Part shown: positions 35,882 to 43,117 of the stretch, one piece after another | Layout: the number at the start of each line of letters is the position of its first letter | Numbering within the stretch: position 1 is the first letter of the stretch | Origin: an uncultured Selenomonadaceae bacterium | GTDB lineage: Bacteria > Bacillota > Negativicutes > Selenomonadales > Selenomonadaceae | Direction: 5' to 3' | Length of the DNA stretch: 64,000 nt | Assembly: GCA_905234195.1 (NCBI GenBank) | Contig: CAJOFR010000004.1 | Span: 1-64,000 of the forward strand | Notes under the pieces: generated by a model | The model's database searches: none | What the model saw: only the letters and a program-made list of their open reading frames with translations | Told to the model about the DNA's origin: nothing | Translations under genes and position numbers: made by a program

Positions 35882-36295
35882 TTAATTTTTGACTTCCGTC
35901 GCCATCGAAACATGCTTGACGCCGGATTTTTTCAGAATCTCCAGGACGCCGACAACCTGTTCATACTTAACGGATTTATCGCCGAGTAGCAGAAAAACCG
36001 TCTCGCTGTCCGCCGCAAGAGTCGCGTGAATTTTTTGCACAAGCTGTTGATTCACGACAATCTTTTCATTATCGTAAATCACCTCTCCGTTTGAAGTGAC
36101 GGTGACTGAAATTACATTGGGGCGGGTTTCCTGTTGCGCGGTTTTGGATTGCGGCAGGTTCACCTGAAAGGAATTTGTCTGCACCATGTAAATCGTGCTT
36201 ATCATGAAGAAAACCAGCAGGAAAAGCATGATATCAATCATCGGGATTATCATGACGAGCGGTTGTTTGTTTTCGCGGAAATCACGGCGTCGCAT
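35882..36295 (-). CDS. exbD: Biopolymer transport protein ExbD
   Basis: A 137-residue protein with a single transmembrane helix that contains the essential aspartate (IPMIDIMLFLLVFFMIST) and a periplasmic domain. It is part of the TonB motor. The ATG at 36295 follows GGAGG by nine bases, inside the final codons of exbB; the frame is open upstream only because it overlaps exbB. Confidence 0.93.
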   Translation of the reverse strand: MRRRDFRENKQPLVMIIPMIDIMLFLLVFFMISTIYMVQTNSFQVNLPQSKTAQQETRPNVISVTVTSNGEVIYDNEKIVVNQQLVQKIHATLAADSETVFLLLGDKSVKYEQVVGVLEILKKSGVKHVSMATEVKN

Positions 36296-36899
36296 TTTTA
36301 TTTTCCTCCAGACTGCCGAGCACAATCGCGATAACCCTCTCAAATTTTTCAAGCAGCTCGTCAAGTTTTTGCGCAAAGTACGTGTGAACAATCAGCGCGA
36401 AAATCGCCACGCAAAGACCCGTTGCCGTTGCTATCAGAGCCTCGCCAATTCCGCCGGTTATTGCGAGCGGCTGACCGGATTGCAAATTAAAAATGTTAAA
36501 CGATTCAATCATACCGGAAATTGTGCCGAGCAAGCCGAGTAGCGGAGCCATTGTCACTATCATTGAAAGATAATTCAGACGCGCCCGCAGATTCATCGCC
36601 GCTTCGCCGTAGACCGCGTCCATTGCAAGTTCGGCGTCCCTGCCCTTCGCGGCGGCGTCCAGTCCTGCGCCGGCTATCGCCGCGAGAAAATTTTTTTCGC
36701 TCCTGCAAAAACTGACACTTGCCTCAAAATTATTCTGCTCCAGTCTGCTCTTAAGACCCCGCAAAAAATTTTCGCTGTCGTGCGCGGCGTAACTGTAAAA
36801 TCTGAATCTTTCAACCCCAATCGCGAAAACAGCAACGGAACTTATCACCAAAAGATACATCACCGGTCCGCCCTTGTTGAAAAATTCGGCAATCTCCAA
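36282..36899 (-). CDS. exbB: Biopolymer transport protein ExbB (MotA/TolQ/ExbB family)
   Basis: A 205-residue proton-channel subunit with three transmembrane helices: an N-terminal one (VMYLLVISSVAVFAIGVERF), and a second and third in the conserved region MIVTMAPLLGLLGTISGMIE and IATATGLCVAIFALIVHTY. It is the first gene of the iron-uptake operon and diverges from apbE, with a promoter and a Fur-like box upstream. Confidence 0.93.
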   Translation of the reverse strand: MEIAEFFNKGGPVMYLLVISSVAVFAIGVERFRFYSYAAHDSENFLRGLKSRLEQNNFEASVSFCRSEKNFLAAIAGAGLDAAAKGRDAELAMDAVYGEAAMNLRARLNYLSMIVTMAPLLGLLGTISGMIESFNIFNLQSGQPLAITGGIGEALIATATGLCVAIFALIVHTYFAQKLDELLEKFERVIAIVLGSLEENKNATP

Positions 36900-36954
36900 A
36901 ATAAAATCTCCCCAATCAAGATTAACAATAAAAAAAGATTCTCACTTGCGAATT

Positions 36955-36982
36955 ATTATAACACTCTTTCTAAAAAAATCAA
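36955..36982 (-). promoter_or_regulatory. exbB promoter with overlapping Fur/PerR-like box
   Basis: On the minus strand TTGATT (36982-36977) and TATAAT (36960-36955) are 16 bases apart. The sequence TTATAATAATTCGCA (36961-36947) overlapping the -10 box matches 11 of 14 defined positions of the Fur 7-1-7 consensus. Iron control of the operon is therefore plausible. Confidence 0.45.
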
Positions 36983-36995
36983 GTTGGTCTATAAT
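36967..36995 (+). promoter_or_regulatory. Probable apbE promoter
   Basis: TATAAT at 36990-36995 with a weak TTTCTA at 36967-36972 (17-base spacing), diverging from the exbB promoter. GGGAGG at 37015-37020 is the ribosome binding site. Confidence 0.4.
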
Positions 36996-37028
36996 ATTCA
37001 CCGGTTCGGTTTTTGGGAGGCAATGACT

Positions 37029-37943
37029 GTGAAATTTTTTATCGTGATTCAGATTTTTTTAACGGCTTTGATTTTTGGATGCCACAGCGAAGAAAATTTT
37101 AAGAGGAGCGAAATTTTAATGGGGACGGTCGTCAGCTTGGAGGCGACGGGAAAAAATTCTGAACGCGCGATAAATGAAAGTTTTGTTCGCCTGAAAGAAC
37201 TGGAGGAGAAAATTTTGGGCGACAAGCAAAAAATAGAACTTGCCGCCGGAAACGGTGACTTCGTGCAAATAAATCCGGAAGTCTACGAGATTTTGGAAAT
37301 CGCGCAAAAATTTTCTACACTTACCGACGGAAATTTTGATATTACAGTTGGCGCGGCGGTGGAGCTGTGGGAAAATTGTCGCGATACCAAAAAACTTCCG
37401 ACGCAAGAAGAAATTATCGCCGCAAAAAATTTAATCGGGTTTCGCCATTTAATTTTGAGGAAGTCAGATTGTTCCGCGCGGCTTGAAATTTCCGGCATGA
37501 AAATTAATTTCGGCGGGGTTGCTAAAGGTTACGGCGTTGACCTCGTGAAAAATATTTTTGAGAGTCACGGAATTAAAAGCGGCTTGATTGATTTTGGGAA
37601 CAGCACAATTTTTGCGCTCGGCGAAAAAAAAATCGGGTTGCGCGACCCCGACAAAGAAAATGATTTGCTGAAAATTTTAAACCTGCGCGACGAAGTTATT
37701 TCCACGTCGGGCGACTACGAAAAATTTTTTGTCGTCGATAATCGCCGCGTTCATCACATAATCGACCCGAAAACCGCCGCCCCCGCCGATAACGGCAACG
37801 CCTCTGTCAGCGTCGTACTCAAGGGCGGAAAAAATTCCGGCACAATCGCTGATATTTTGAGCACCGCAATTTTTGTCGGGGAGATTAATTTTTCCGGCTC
37901 GGATATCCCGCCGTTCAGTGTTTTTGACACTCCCCACGCCTAA
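37029..37943 (+). CDS. apbE: FAD:protein FMN transferase, C-terminally shortened
   Basis: A 304-residue lipoprotein (lipobox ALIFGC) that attaches FMN covalently to target proteins outside the cytoplasm. Core ApbE motifs are seen: LMGTVVSLEATG, TLTDGNFDITVGA, FGGVAKGYGVD, GLIDFGNS, HHIIDPKTAAPA and the metal-site segment TIADILSTAIFVG. The usual 30 to 40 final residues are missing; the frame ends in a hairpin resembling an IS200/IS605 end. Catalytic elements are kept, so it may still work. GTG 37029 is preferred: GGAGG lies eight bases upstream, while ATG 37023 is only two bases away. Likely partner: the FMN-binding lipoprotein at 27638. Confidence 0.8.
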   Translation: MKFFIVIQIFLTALIFGCHSEENFKRSEILMGTVVSLEATGKNSERAINESFVRLKELEEKILGDKQKIELAAGNGDFVQINPEVYEILEIAQKFSTLTDGNFDITVGAAVELWENCRDTKKLPTQEEIIAAKNLIGFRHLILRKSDCSARLEISGMKINFGGVAKGYGVDLVKNIFESHGIKSGLIDFGNSTIFALGEKKIGLRDPDKENDLLKILNLRDEVISTSGDYEKFFVVDNRRVHHIIDPKTAAPADNGNASVSVVLKGGKNSGTIADILSTAIFVGEINFSGSDIPPFSVFDTPHA

Positions 37944-37952
37944 AGGCGGGGG
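37932..37952 (+). mobile_element. Possible IS200/IS605-type end remnant
   Basis: CCCC-A-CGCC-TAAA-GGCG-GGGG is an 8-bp stem with one bulged A, followed by ATTCTTGAG. Hairpins of this form are common at the right ends of IS200/IS605 elements. No transposase remains. The apbE stop codon TAA is in the loop. Confidence 0.4.
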
Positions 37953-37999
37953 ATTCTTGAGAAGTATAAGTTTCGGCGTTGAGATATTTGATTTTCGGC

Positions 38000-38028
38000 T
38001 TGACGGAAAAATTTAACTGTGTTAGACT
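38000..38028 (+). promoter_or_regulatory. Probable rpsO promoter
   Basis: TTGACG at 38000-38005 and TAGACT near 38023-38028, 17 bases apart, ahead of the structured rpsO leader. Confidence 0.45.
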
Positions 38029-38042
38029 TGACGGGAAATAAA

Positions 38043-38087
38043 CCTCGACGCGGTTCGTCGACTCTCCGACGCGAACTTTGTCGAAGG
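38043..38087 (+). promoter_or_regulatory. Structured leader of rpsO, candidate S15 autoregulatory RNA
   Basis: CCTCGAC (38043-38049) pairs with GTCGAAGG (38080-38087), enclosing an inner pairing of GTTCGTCG (38053-38060) with CGACGCGAAC (38066-38075). An alternative CGACG/CGTCG hairpin (38046-38060) competes. Family knowledge: S15 represses its own translation through varied leader RNAs. Confidence 0.45.
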
Positions 38088-38115
38088 AATTTTTAACACA
38101 GGAGGAATTTTTGAA

Positions 38116-38382
38116 GTGTTGACTAAAGAAGCAAAACAGGAGATTATGCAAAAATACGGACTCAAGGAGGGCGATACCGGTTCGCCGGAAGTTCAAATCG
38201 CTCTTTTGACGGCGAGAATTTCTTATCTTACCGAGCACCTTAAGGAGCACAAAAAGGATCACCATTCTCGTCGCGGACTCTTGAAAATGGTTGGTCACCG
38301 CCGCCGCCTTTTGAGCTACCTTAGCAAAAAAGATATTACCCGTTACCGCGAAATTATCGCGAAACTCAATCTCCGCAAATAA
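38116..38382 (+). CDS. rpsO: 30S ribosomal protein S15
   Basis: An 88-residue protein of the small-subunit platform that binds 16S rRNA. It has the conserved segments [38 protein letters not shown] and [12 protein letters not shown]. The start codon is GTG at 38116 with GGAGGA nine bases upstream. pnp, its frequent neighbour, is not adjacent here. Confidence 0.97.
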   Translation: MLTKEAKQEIMQKYGLKEGDTGSPEVQIALLTARISYLTEHLKEHKKDHHSRRGLLKMVGHRRRLLSYLSKKDITRYREIIAKLNLRK

Positions 38383-38417
38383 AATTTTTGCGCACAACTT
38401 AATAAAAAAATCTTTCG

Positions 38418-38445
38418 GGCGAACTTTCCGGTTCGCCTGATTTTG
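38418..38445 (+). terminator. Intrinsic terminator after rpsO
   Basis: GGCGAAC and GTTCGCC pair around TTTCCG, followed by TGATTTT. Confidence 0.8.
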
Positions 38446-38556
38446 TAACTAATCGCGTCGAAAATTTTTAAGCCCACGCAAATATTTGACGATATAATTT
38501 TTAGGAAAATATTTTGCAGGGAAGTTTTTTTTGCATTCGAGGAGGATGTTGCAATT

Positions 38557-39348
38557 ATGATGAGATCTTTGTGGTCCGCAGCTTCGGGCATGGTGGCGCA
38601 ACAAAAAAATATGGACGTTGTCGCGCACAATATAGCGAACGTCAACACCTACGGCAATAAAAAAGTTCGCGCCGAATTTCAAGACTTGATTTATCAAACT
38701 CTTCGTGACGCGGGCGGGGCTTCGGGCAACGGCACGCAGTATCCGCAGGGCTTGCAAATTGGTCTCGGCGTTCGCGTCGCCGCAACTCACCGCGTCTTTA
38801 CTCAAGGTCCACTCCAAACGACGGACAATCCAAACGATTTGGGGATTCAGGGCGAAGGATTTTTCCAGGTGCAGATGCCGGACGGCACGACGGCTTATAC
38901 GCGCGACGGCTCTTTCAAACTTGATTCACAGCGTCGGCTCGTGACAAGCGACGGTTTTCTTTTGATTCCGAATATCACGCTTGACGAAAACGCAACAATG
39001 GACAGCGTCGTGGTCAGCAACGACGGAAGAGTTTCAGACACTCCCGCCGGCGGTCAGCAAACTGAAATTGGACAAATTACTTTGGCGCGCTTTATCAACC
39101 CCGAAGGTCTTTACGCTTACGGAAAAAATCTTTTCCTTGAAACTGCGGCGTCGGGCACCCCGATTGTCAGCGAGCCCGGCACGGACGGCGCGGGCGTTAT
39201 CACGCAAGGGACGCTGGAGATGTCCGGCGTGCAAATCGTCGAAGAAATGGTCAACATGATCGTTGCTCAACGCGCCTACGAATCAAATTCCAAAGCCGTC
39301 ACAACTTCGGATTCCATGCTGGAAATTGCCAATCAGTTGAAACGCTAA
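38557..39348 (+). CDS. flgG: Flagellar distal rod protein FlgG
   Basis: A 263-residue rod/hook-family protein. The N-terminus SLWSAASGMVAQQKNMDVVAHNIANVNTYG (key core NIANVNT) and C-terminus VEMVNMIVAQRAYESNSKAV (core AQRAYE) are standard, and the central domain carries LGVRVAATHRVFTQGPLQTT. First gene of the flgG-flgA-flgH-flgI run. GGAGG precedes the tandem ATGs at 38557 and 38560. A TATAAT box occurs at 38493-38498; a sigma-28-like element is possible there but not convincing. Confidence 0.96.
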   Translation: MMRSLWSAASGMVAQQKNMDVVAHNIANVNTYGNKKVRAEFQDLIYQTLRDAGGASGNGTQYPQGLQIGLGVRVAATHRVFTQGPLQTTDNPNDLGIQGEGFFQVQMPDGTTAYTRDGSFKLDSQRRLVTSDGFLLIPNITLDENATMDSVVVSNDGRVSDTPAGGQQTEIGQITLARFINPEGLYAYGKNLFLETAASGTPIVSEPGTDGAGVITQGTLEMSGVQIVEEMVNMIVAQRAYESNSKAVTTSDSMLEIANQLKR

Positions 39349-39373
39349 TTAGTTGTTGGGAGCGGTGGTTAAG

Positions 39374-40093
39374 ATGAAAATTTTTAATCACGCGTTACTT
39401 TTTGCATTTATCTTTCTGATAATTTTTGTTCCGCGAGTTTCGGCGGTGCAGATTTTGCCGGGCGAACAGTTCGAGGCAATGGCGCGGGAAGAGATTGAAA
39501 AAGTTTTAGAAAGTCGCGGGGAATTTCGTCGCCACGAAATTAATTTTATTCGCCCGCTGACGAGTATTAATCTTCCGAACGGCGTCATTGACTTGAAAAT
39601 TTTTCTGCCTACTTCGACGGTGAGTTATACGGGCGTCACGCCGATAAAGGCGCGAATTTCTGTTGGCGGGAAATTTTATCGCGAAATAAATTTCGGCGCG
39701 AACGTCAAGGTTTTTGATAGCGTCATGGTTGCCAATCACGACTTGCGGATTGAAATTCCGGTGACGGAGTCTGATTTTCGTATCGAAGAAGTTGCGGTGG
39801 ACGGGCGCACCGAATACACGAAGGACGCCGCCGAAATTAAGGGGCTCGTGCCGCACAGATTCATTCGCGCGGGCTCTCCCGTCAGCATAAATTATTTTCA
39901 GCAGCCGGTCGTTATCAACAACGGCAATATCGTCAAAATAGTTGTCAAGCTCAAGGGAATTACCGCTTCGGCGAAAGGAATTGCCATGAATCGCGGGCGA
40001 ATCGGGGAGATTATAAAAGTTCGCAACGAGGCATCTCAAAAAATTTTATCTGCGCGGATAGTTGACGCGCAGACTGTGGAGGTGGGCTTTTGA
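39374..40093 (+). CDS. flgA: Flagellar basal body P-ring assembly chaperone FlgA
   Basis: A 239-residue secreted protein with a signal peptide (LLFAFIFLIIFVPRVSAV). The C-terminal SAF-type domain is seen in HRFIRAGSPVSINYFQQPVVINNGNIVKIV and RIGEIIKVRNEASQKILSAR, whose key words are NGNIVKI and IKVRN. It helps assemble FlgI in the periplasm. The ATG at 39374 is chosen since the signal peptide starts there; seven upstream codons are open. Confidence 0.9.
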   Translation: MKIFNHALLFAFIFLIIFVPRVSAVQILPGEQFEAMAREEIEKVLESRGEFRRHEINFIRPLTSINLPNGVIDLKIFLPTSTVSYTGVTPIKARISVGGKFYREINFGANVKVFDSVMVANHDLRIEIPVTESDFRIEEVAVDGRTEYTKDAAEIKGLVPHRFIRAGSPVSINYFQQPVVINNGNIVKIVVKLKGITASAKGIAMNRGRIGEIIKVRNEASQKILSARIVDAQTVEVGF

Positions 40094-40096
40094 ATC

Positions 40097-40684
40097 ATGT
40101 TGAAAAAATTTTTCGCGATACTTTTGACTGCGGCGTTTTTGGTCGCGCCGATTTTCAGCGGGAGTGCCGGCGCGAAGTCCCTTTGGTCAGAAAACGGTGT
40201 TGGAATGTTCGCCGACAGGAAGGCGCGCAATGTCGGAGATATTTTGACGATTGTCATTAATGAAACGACGACGCAGACCGCCACAAAATCCAGATCCAAT
40301 TCTAAAGCCGGCTCTGTCGAAGTGGGCGCGGGCATAGGTATTTTTCAGTTCTTGAGGGCGGCTTCGGCGAGCGGCTCTGATTCTTTCACGGCGAACGGCA
40401 GCGCGCAGGACACCAACAGATACACCGGACAAATTACCGTCACCGTCGTGGAAGTTTTGCCGAATGATAACATGATTATTGAGGGCACGCAATCCATTTG
40501 GCAAAACCGCGACGAACACAAAATCACTTTGCGCGGTATTATCCGCCGCGACGACGTTACAACAAATAATACCGTTCCTTCGACAAAAGTTGCGGACGCC
40601 ACCTTGAGATTCGACGGCAAGGGACCTTTGAACGCCAAACAACGTCAGGGAATTTTGACGCAAATATTTAACTTCCTCTTCTGA
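40097..40684 (+). CDS. flgH: Flagellar L-ring protein FlgH
   Basis: A 195-residue outer-membrane ring protein. Recognised by SLWSENGVGMFADRKARNVGD, ILTIVINETTTQTATKS and the C-terminal NAKQRQGILTQIFNFLF. Unusual: the signal peptide (LLTAAFLVAPIFSGSAGAKS) has no cysteine, so the protein is not a lipoprotein as in enteric bacteria. Presence of an L ring indicates an outer membrane. A stretch of small unknown genes separates it from flgI. Confidence 0.93.
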   Translation: MLKKFFAILLTAAFLVAPIFSGSAGAKSLWSENGVGMFADRKARNVGDILTIVINETTTQTATKSRSNSKAGSVEVGAGIGIFQFLRAASASGSDSFTANGSAQDTNRYTGQITVTVVEVLPNDNMIIEGTQSIWQNRDEHKITLRGIIRRDDVTTNNTVPSTKVADATLRFDGKGPLNAKQRQGILTQIFNFLF

Positions 40685-40757
40685 TTCACCATGATTGACG
40701 AGATTGAAAAGGATTTTGTCCTGCCGCAAACTTTGAGCGCGATGGCGGACTTTCTAC

Positions 40758-41063
40758 GTGAAAGTTCCCAAGCCGCTGGATATGGATAAATGGTACATTA
40801 AGCAGGGCTCAACGGTGACCGGCGTCAAAGTCATAGGTGAAGGCGAAAAAATTCGCGAAGTTCAAAGGCTTATACGTGATTATCCGTTGCCAAACGGCTT
40901 GCAGACTAAAGCGCAGGATTGGTATAAAGTTCGTGGCACCGCCGTGATAACTGACGGAATGACGGAGAAAATCAAAGAGATTCATTGGTATCAGTGTGAA
41001 AACATAGGAAAGGTTGAGTATAAAATTAAAAATTGGGGTGATAAAAATGTTACTGATGTATAA
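40758..41063 (+). CDS. Unknown small protein inside flagellar operon
   Basis: A 101-residue charged protein with a WY-rich middle (DMDKWYIKQG, AQDWYKVRG, EIHWYQCENIG) and no signal peptide or membrane segment. I do not recognise it. It begins with GTG and lacks a clear ribosome binding site. A 33-codon frame (40691-40792) overlaps its start; a single-base shift would join the two, so this may be a frameshifted longer gene. It could be a toxin-like or regulatory small protein; unproven. Confidence 0.45.
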   Translation: MKVPKPLDMDKWYIKQGSTVTGVKVIGEGEKIREVQRLIRDYPLPNGLQTKAQDWYKVRGTAVITDGMTEKIKEIHWYQCENIGKVEYKIKNWGDKNVTDV

Positions 41064-41259
41064 GGGTGAAGGGCGTAACGTATCTTTTATTCCCAATAGC
41101 GTTTATGAAGCGAAAAGAGTTGACGACGGGACTTTCAAGGGCTATGCGATTTTTGACGAAGGCGACGATTGGTATTTTTACGGAGAAAATTTTGTGGAAA
41201 AGAATTTTGAAGAAATGGCAGAGAAGGACGAAGTTGAAAATATTCGTCGTGCTGTCTAA
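41047..41259 (+). CDS. Unknown small acidic protein inside flagellar operon
   Basis: A 70-residue acidic protein (YEAKRVDDGTFKGYAIFDEG, DDWYFYGENFVEKNF) starting at ATG 41047 after GGGGTG. It overlaps the preceding gene by 17 bases, so the pair is likely coexpressed. Its size, acidity and overlap suggest a partner or immunity-like protein, but there is no family match I can name. It lies 15 bases before flgI. Confidence 0.5.
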   Translation: MLLMYKGEGRNVSFIPNSVYEAKRVDDGTFKGYAIFDEGDDWYFYGENFVEKNFEEMAEKDEVENIRRAV

Positions 41260-41274
41260 GCGGGGGGACTCGCC

Positions 41275-42399
41275 ATGAAAAAATTTTTCACTGCTTTAAC
41301 GATTTTAAGTTGTTTGGTTTTAATGACTTCAGCTGTCTTCGCGGCGTCTGCTCCCACGAGAATAAAAGACATTGCCAAAGTGCAGGGCGTCCGCAGTAAC
41401 CAGCTGATGGGCTACGGGTTGGTTGTCGGCTTGAACGGCACAGGAGATTCTGACGACATTAAGCAGATGATTTCTTCTACGGTCTCCATGCTTAGAAATT
41501 TTGGGATAGCAGTCAACGCCGACGATCTGGATTCGGATAACGTGGCGGCGGTTATCGTCACCGCGACACTGCCGCCTTTCGTGCGTGAAGGCGATACGCT
41601 TGACGTTACAGTAAGTTCGATGGGCGATGCTTCCAGTCTGCGCGGCGGGATTCTCTTGCAAACTCCACTGCGCGCGGCTGACGGCGAAGTTTATGCGGTC
41701 GCGCAAGGACCCGTGTCGACCGGCGGCTTTGTTGCCGGCAGAGGCGGTGGCGGCGGCGGTAGCAATAATACGCGGACAAATCACCCGACTGTAGGCATAG
41801 CAACGAACGGCGCGATAGTTGAAAAGACTGTCGAAGACGATATAGGCACGAAGGGACAAATTTCCTTGAGCCTTTCCAATGCGGACTTCACCACCGCCAC
41901 GAGAGTTGCTAACGCGGTTAATTCTGCTTACGGCAGCATCGCTCAAGCCGTCAATCCCGGTCGAATTGATATCAGGATACCGAATTATTATCGCGCGAAT
42001 GTCGTTGAATTTATTTCGACGATTGAAGAATTGTCGGTCGTCCCCGATAATGTCGCGAAGATTGTTTTCAACGAACGGACGAGCACTATTGTAATGGGCG
42101 GCGAAGTCACCGTCGACGAGTGCGCTATAACTCAAGGCGGGATTTCTATTCGCGTCACGAAGGAAGAAAATGTTTATCAGCCCAGCCCGCTTTCATACGG
42201 CACGACAATTAAAACTCGAACCGAAGAGACCGAAGTTGAGGAATTGAATTCCTCTTCGATTGTCATGCCGCCAACAACGAACATTAACGACGTTGTCGGC
42301 GCGCTCAATGCGGTCGGTGCGACGCCGCGAGATTGTATTTCGATTTTGCAGGCAATGAAGGCGGCGGGAGCTATCCATGCTGTTCTTGAAATTATTTAG
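41275..42399 (+). CDS. flgI: Flagellar P-ring protein FlgI
   Basis: A 374-residue periplasmic ring protein with signal peptide (SCLVLMTSAVFAAS). Conserved: RIKDIAKVQGVRSNQLMGYG, LVVGLNGTGDSDD, TLPPFVREGDTLDVTVSSMG and the C-terminal VGALNAVGATPRDCISILQA followed by MKAAGAIHAVLEII. A glycine-rich insertion (residues about 157-163) occurs in the middle loop. Assembly uses FlgA from the same operon. It is followed by a short gap and an acyltransferase gene. Confidence 0.96.
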   Translation: MKKFFTALTILSCLVLMTSAVFAASAPTRIKDIAKVQGVRSNQLMGYGLVVGLNGTGDSDDIKQMISSTVSMLRNFGIAVNADDLDSDNVAAVIVTATLPPFVREGDTLDVTVSSMGDASSLRGGILLQTPLRAADGEVYAVAQGPVSTGGFVAGRGGGGGGSNNTRTNHPTVGIATNGAIVEKTVEDDIGTKGQISLSLSNADFTTATRVANAVNSAYGSIAQAVNPGRIDIRIPNYYRANVVEFISTIEELSVVPDNVAKIVFNERTSTIVMGGEVTVDECAITQGGISIRVTKEENVYQPSPLSYGTTIKTRTEETEVEELNSSSIVMPPTTNINDVVGALNAVGATPRDCISILQAMKAAGAIHAVLEII

Positions 42400-42417
42400 G
42401 CTTTGAGGAGTGATTTT

Positions 42418-42975
42418 ATGTCAGCTAAAGGCGATATGCTTGCCGGAAGATGGTACAACGCAAATTTTGACGACGAACTTATTCGCGAGAGAATGAACGC
42501 AAAAGATTTGTGTCTGGAGTTCAATAACACGCGCATGAAGGACGTGGACAAGAGGCTCGATATTTTGCGCGAGCTCCTCCCGAATGTCGAGGCGGGGCAC
42601 GTGGAAATTTTGGCTCCGTTCCTTGTCGATTATGGCTACAACGTTTTTATCGGCTCCGGAAGTTTTCTGAATCATAACGTTTATCTTATGGACGGCGCGA
42701 AAATTACTTTCGGAAGAAAATGTTTCGTCGGTCCCAACTGCGGATTTTATACGGCGATTCATCCAATGGAAGTCGAAAAACGCAACGCCGGTTACGAAAT
42801 GGCGAAGCCGATTAAAATTGGCGATAACGTTTGGATTGGCGCGGACGTTTCAGTTTTGCCGGGCGTGACTATCGGAAAAAATTGCGTTATCGGCGCGCAG
42901 TCCCTCGTCACAAAAGATATTCCCGAAGGCGTTTTGGCTTACGGCAGCCCCTGTAAAGTCGTGAAGAAGATTTAA
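42418..42975 (+). CDS. Maltose/galactoside O-acetyltransferase-type left-handed beta-helix enzyme
   Basis: A 185-residue acetyl-CoA-dependent sugar O-acetyltransferase. The N-terminal mac domain (MLAGRWYNANFDDELIRERM, core MLAGxxY) is followed by hexapeptide repeats and the catalytic region GFYTAIHPMEVEKRNAG (His), then WIGADVSVLPGVTIGKNCVIG. The physiological acceptor is unknown. Start at 42418 follows GAGGAG. The three-hairpin repeat copy C lies at its 3' end and its last hairpin can act as the terminator. Confidence 0.9.
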   Translation: MSAKGDMLAGRWYNANFDDELIRERMNAKDLCLEFNNTRMKDVDKRLDILRELLPNVEAGHVEILAPFLVDYGYNVFIGSGSFLNHNVYLMDGAKITFGRKCFVGPNCGFYTAIHPMEVEKRNAGYEMAKPIKIGDNVWIGADVSVLPGVTIGKNCVIGAQSLVTKDIPEGVLAYGSPCKVVKKI

Positions 42976-42990
42976 ATTTTTGTTTAGTAT

Positions 42991-43089
42991 CTACTTTCTT
43001 TTTTTAGAAAAAAGAAAGTAGCAAAGAAAAAATCGCCCGCTTTCTTTTCTTCCGGAAAAGGCGCGGGCAGCCGCCCATCCCTGGGCGGC
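42991..43089 (+). repeat. Three-hairpin intergenic repeat, copy C
   Basis: Hairpin 1: CTACTTTCTTTTTT/AAAAAAGAAAGTAG (42991-43004/43008-43021, 14 bp). Linker CAAAGAAAAAATC. Hairpin 2: GCCCGC/GCGGGC (43035-43040/43063-43068) enclosing CTTTTC/GAAAAG. Hairpin 3: GCCGCCCA/TGGGCGGC around TCCC (43070-43089), followed by eight T, which makes it a plausible terminator. Confidence 0.9.
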
Positions 43090-43117
43090 GTCTTTTTTTT
43101 GTGTTCAGTTTAAAATT

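Noticed and set aside
38468-38498. Sigma-28 promoter upstream of flgG
   Set aside because: TAAG-N16-GACGATAT only loosely fits the consensus and a plain TATAAT overlaps; evidence is too weak.
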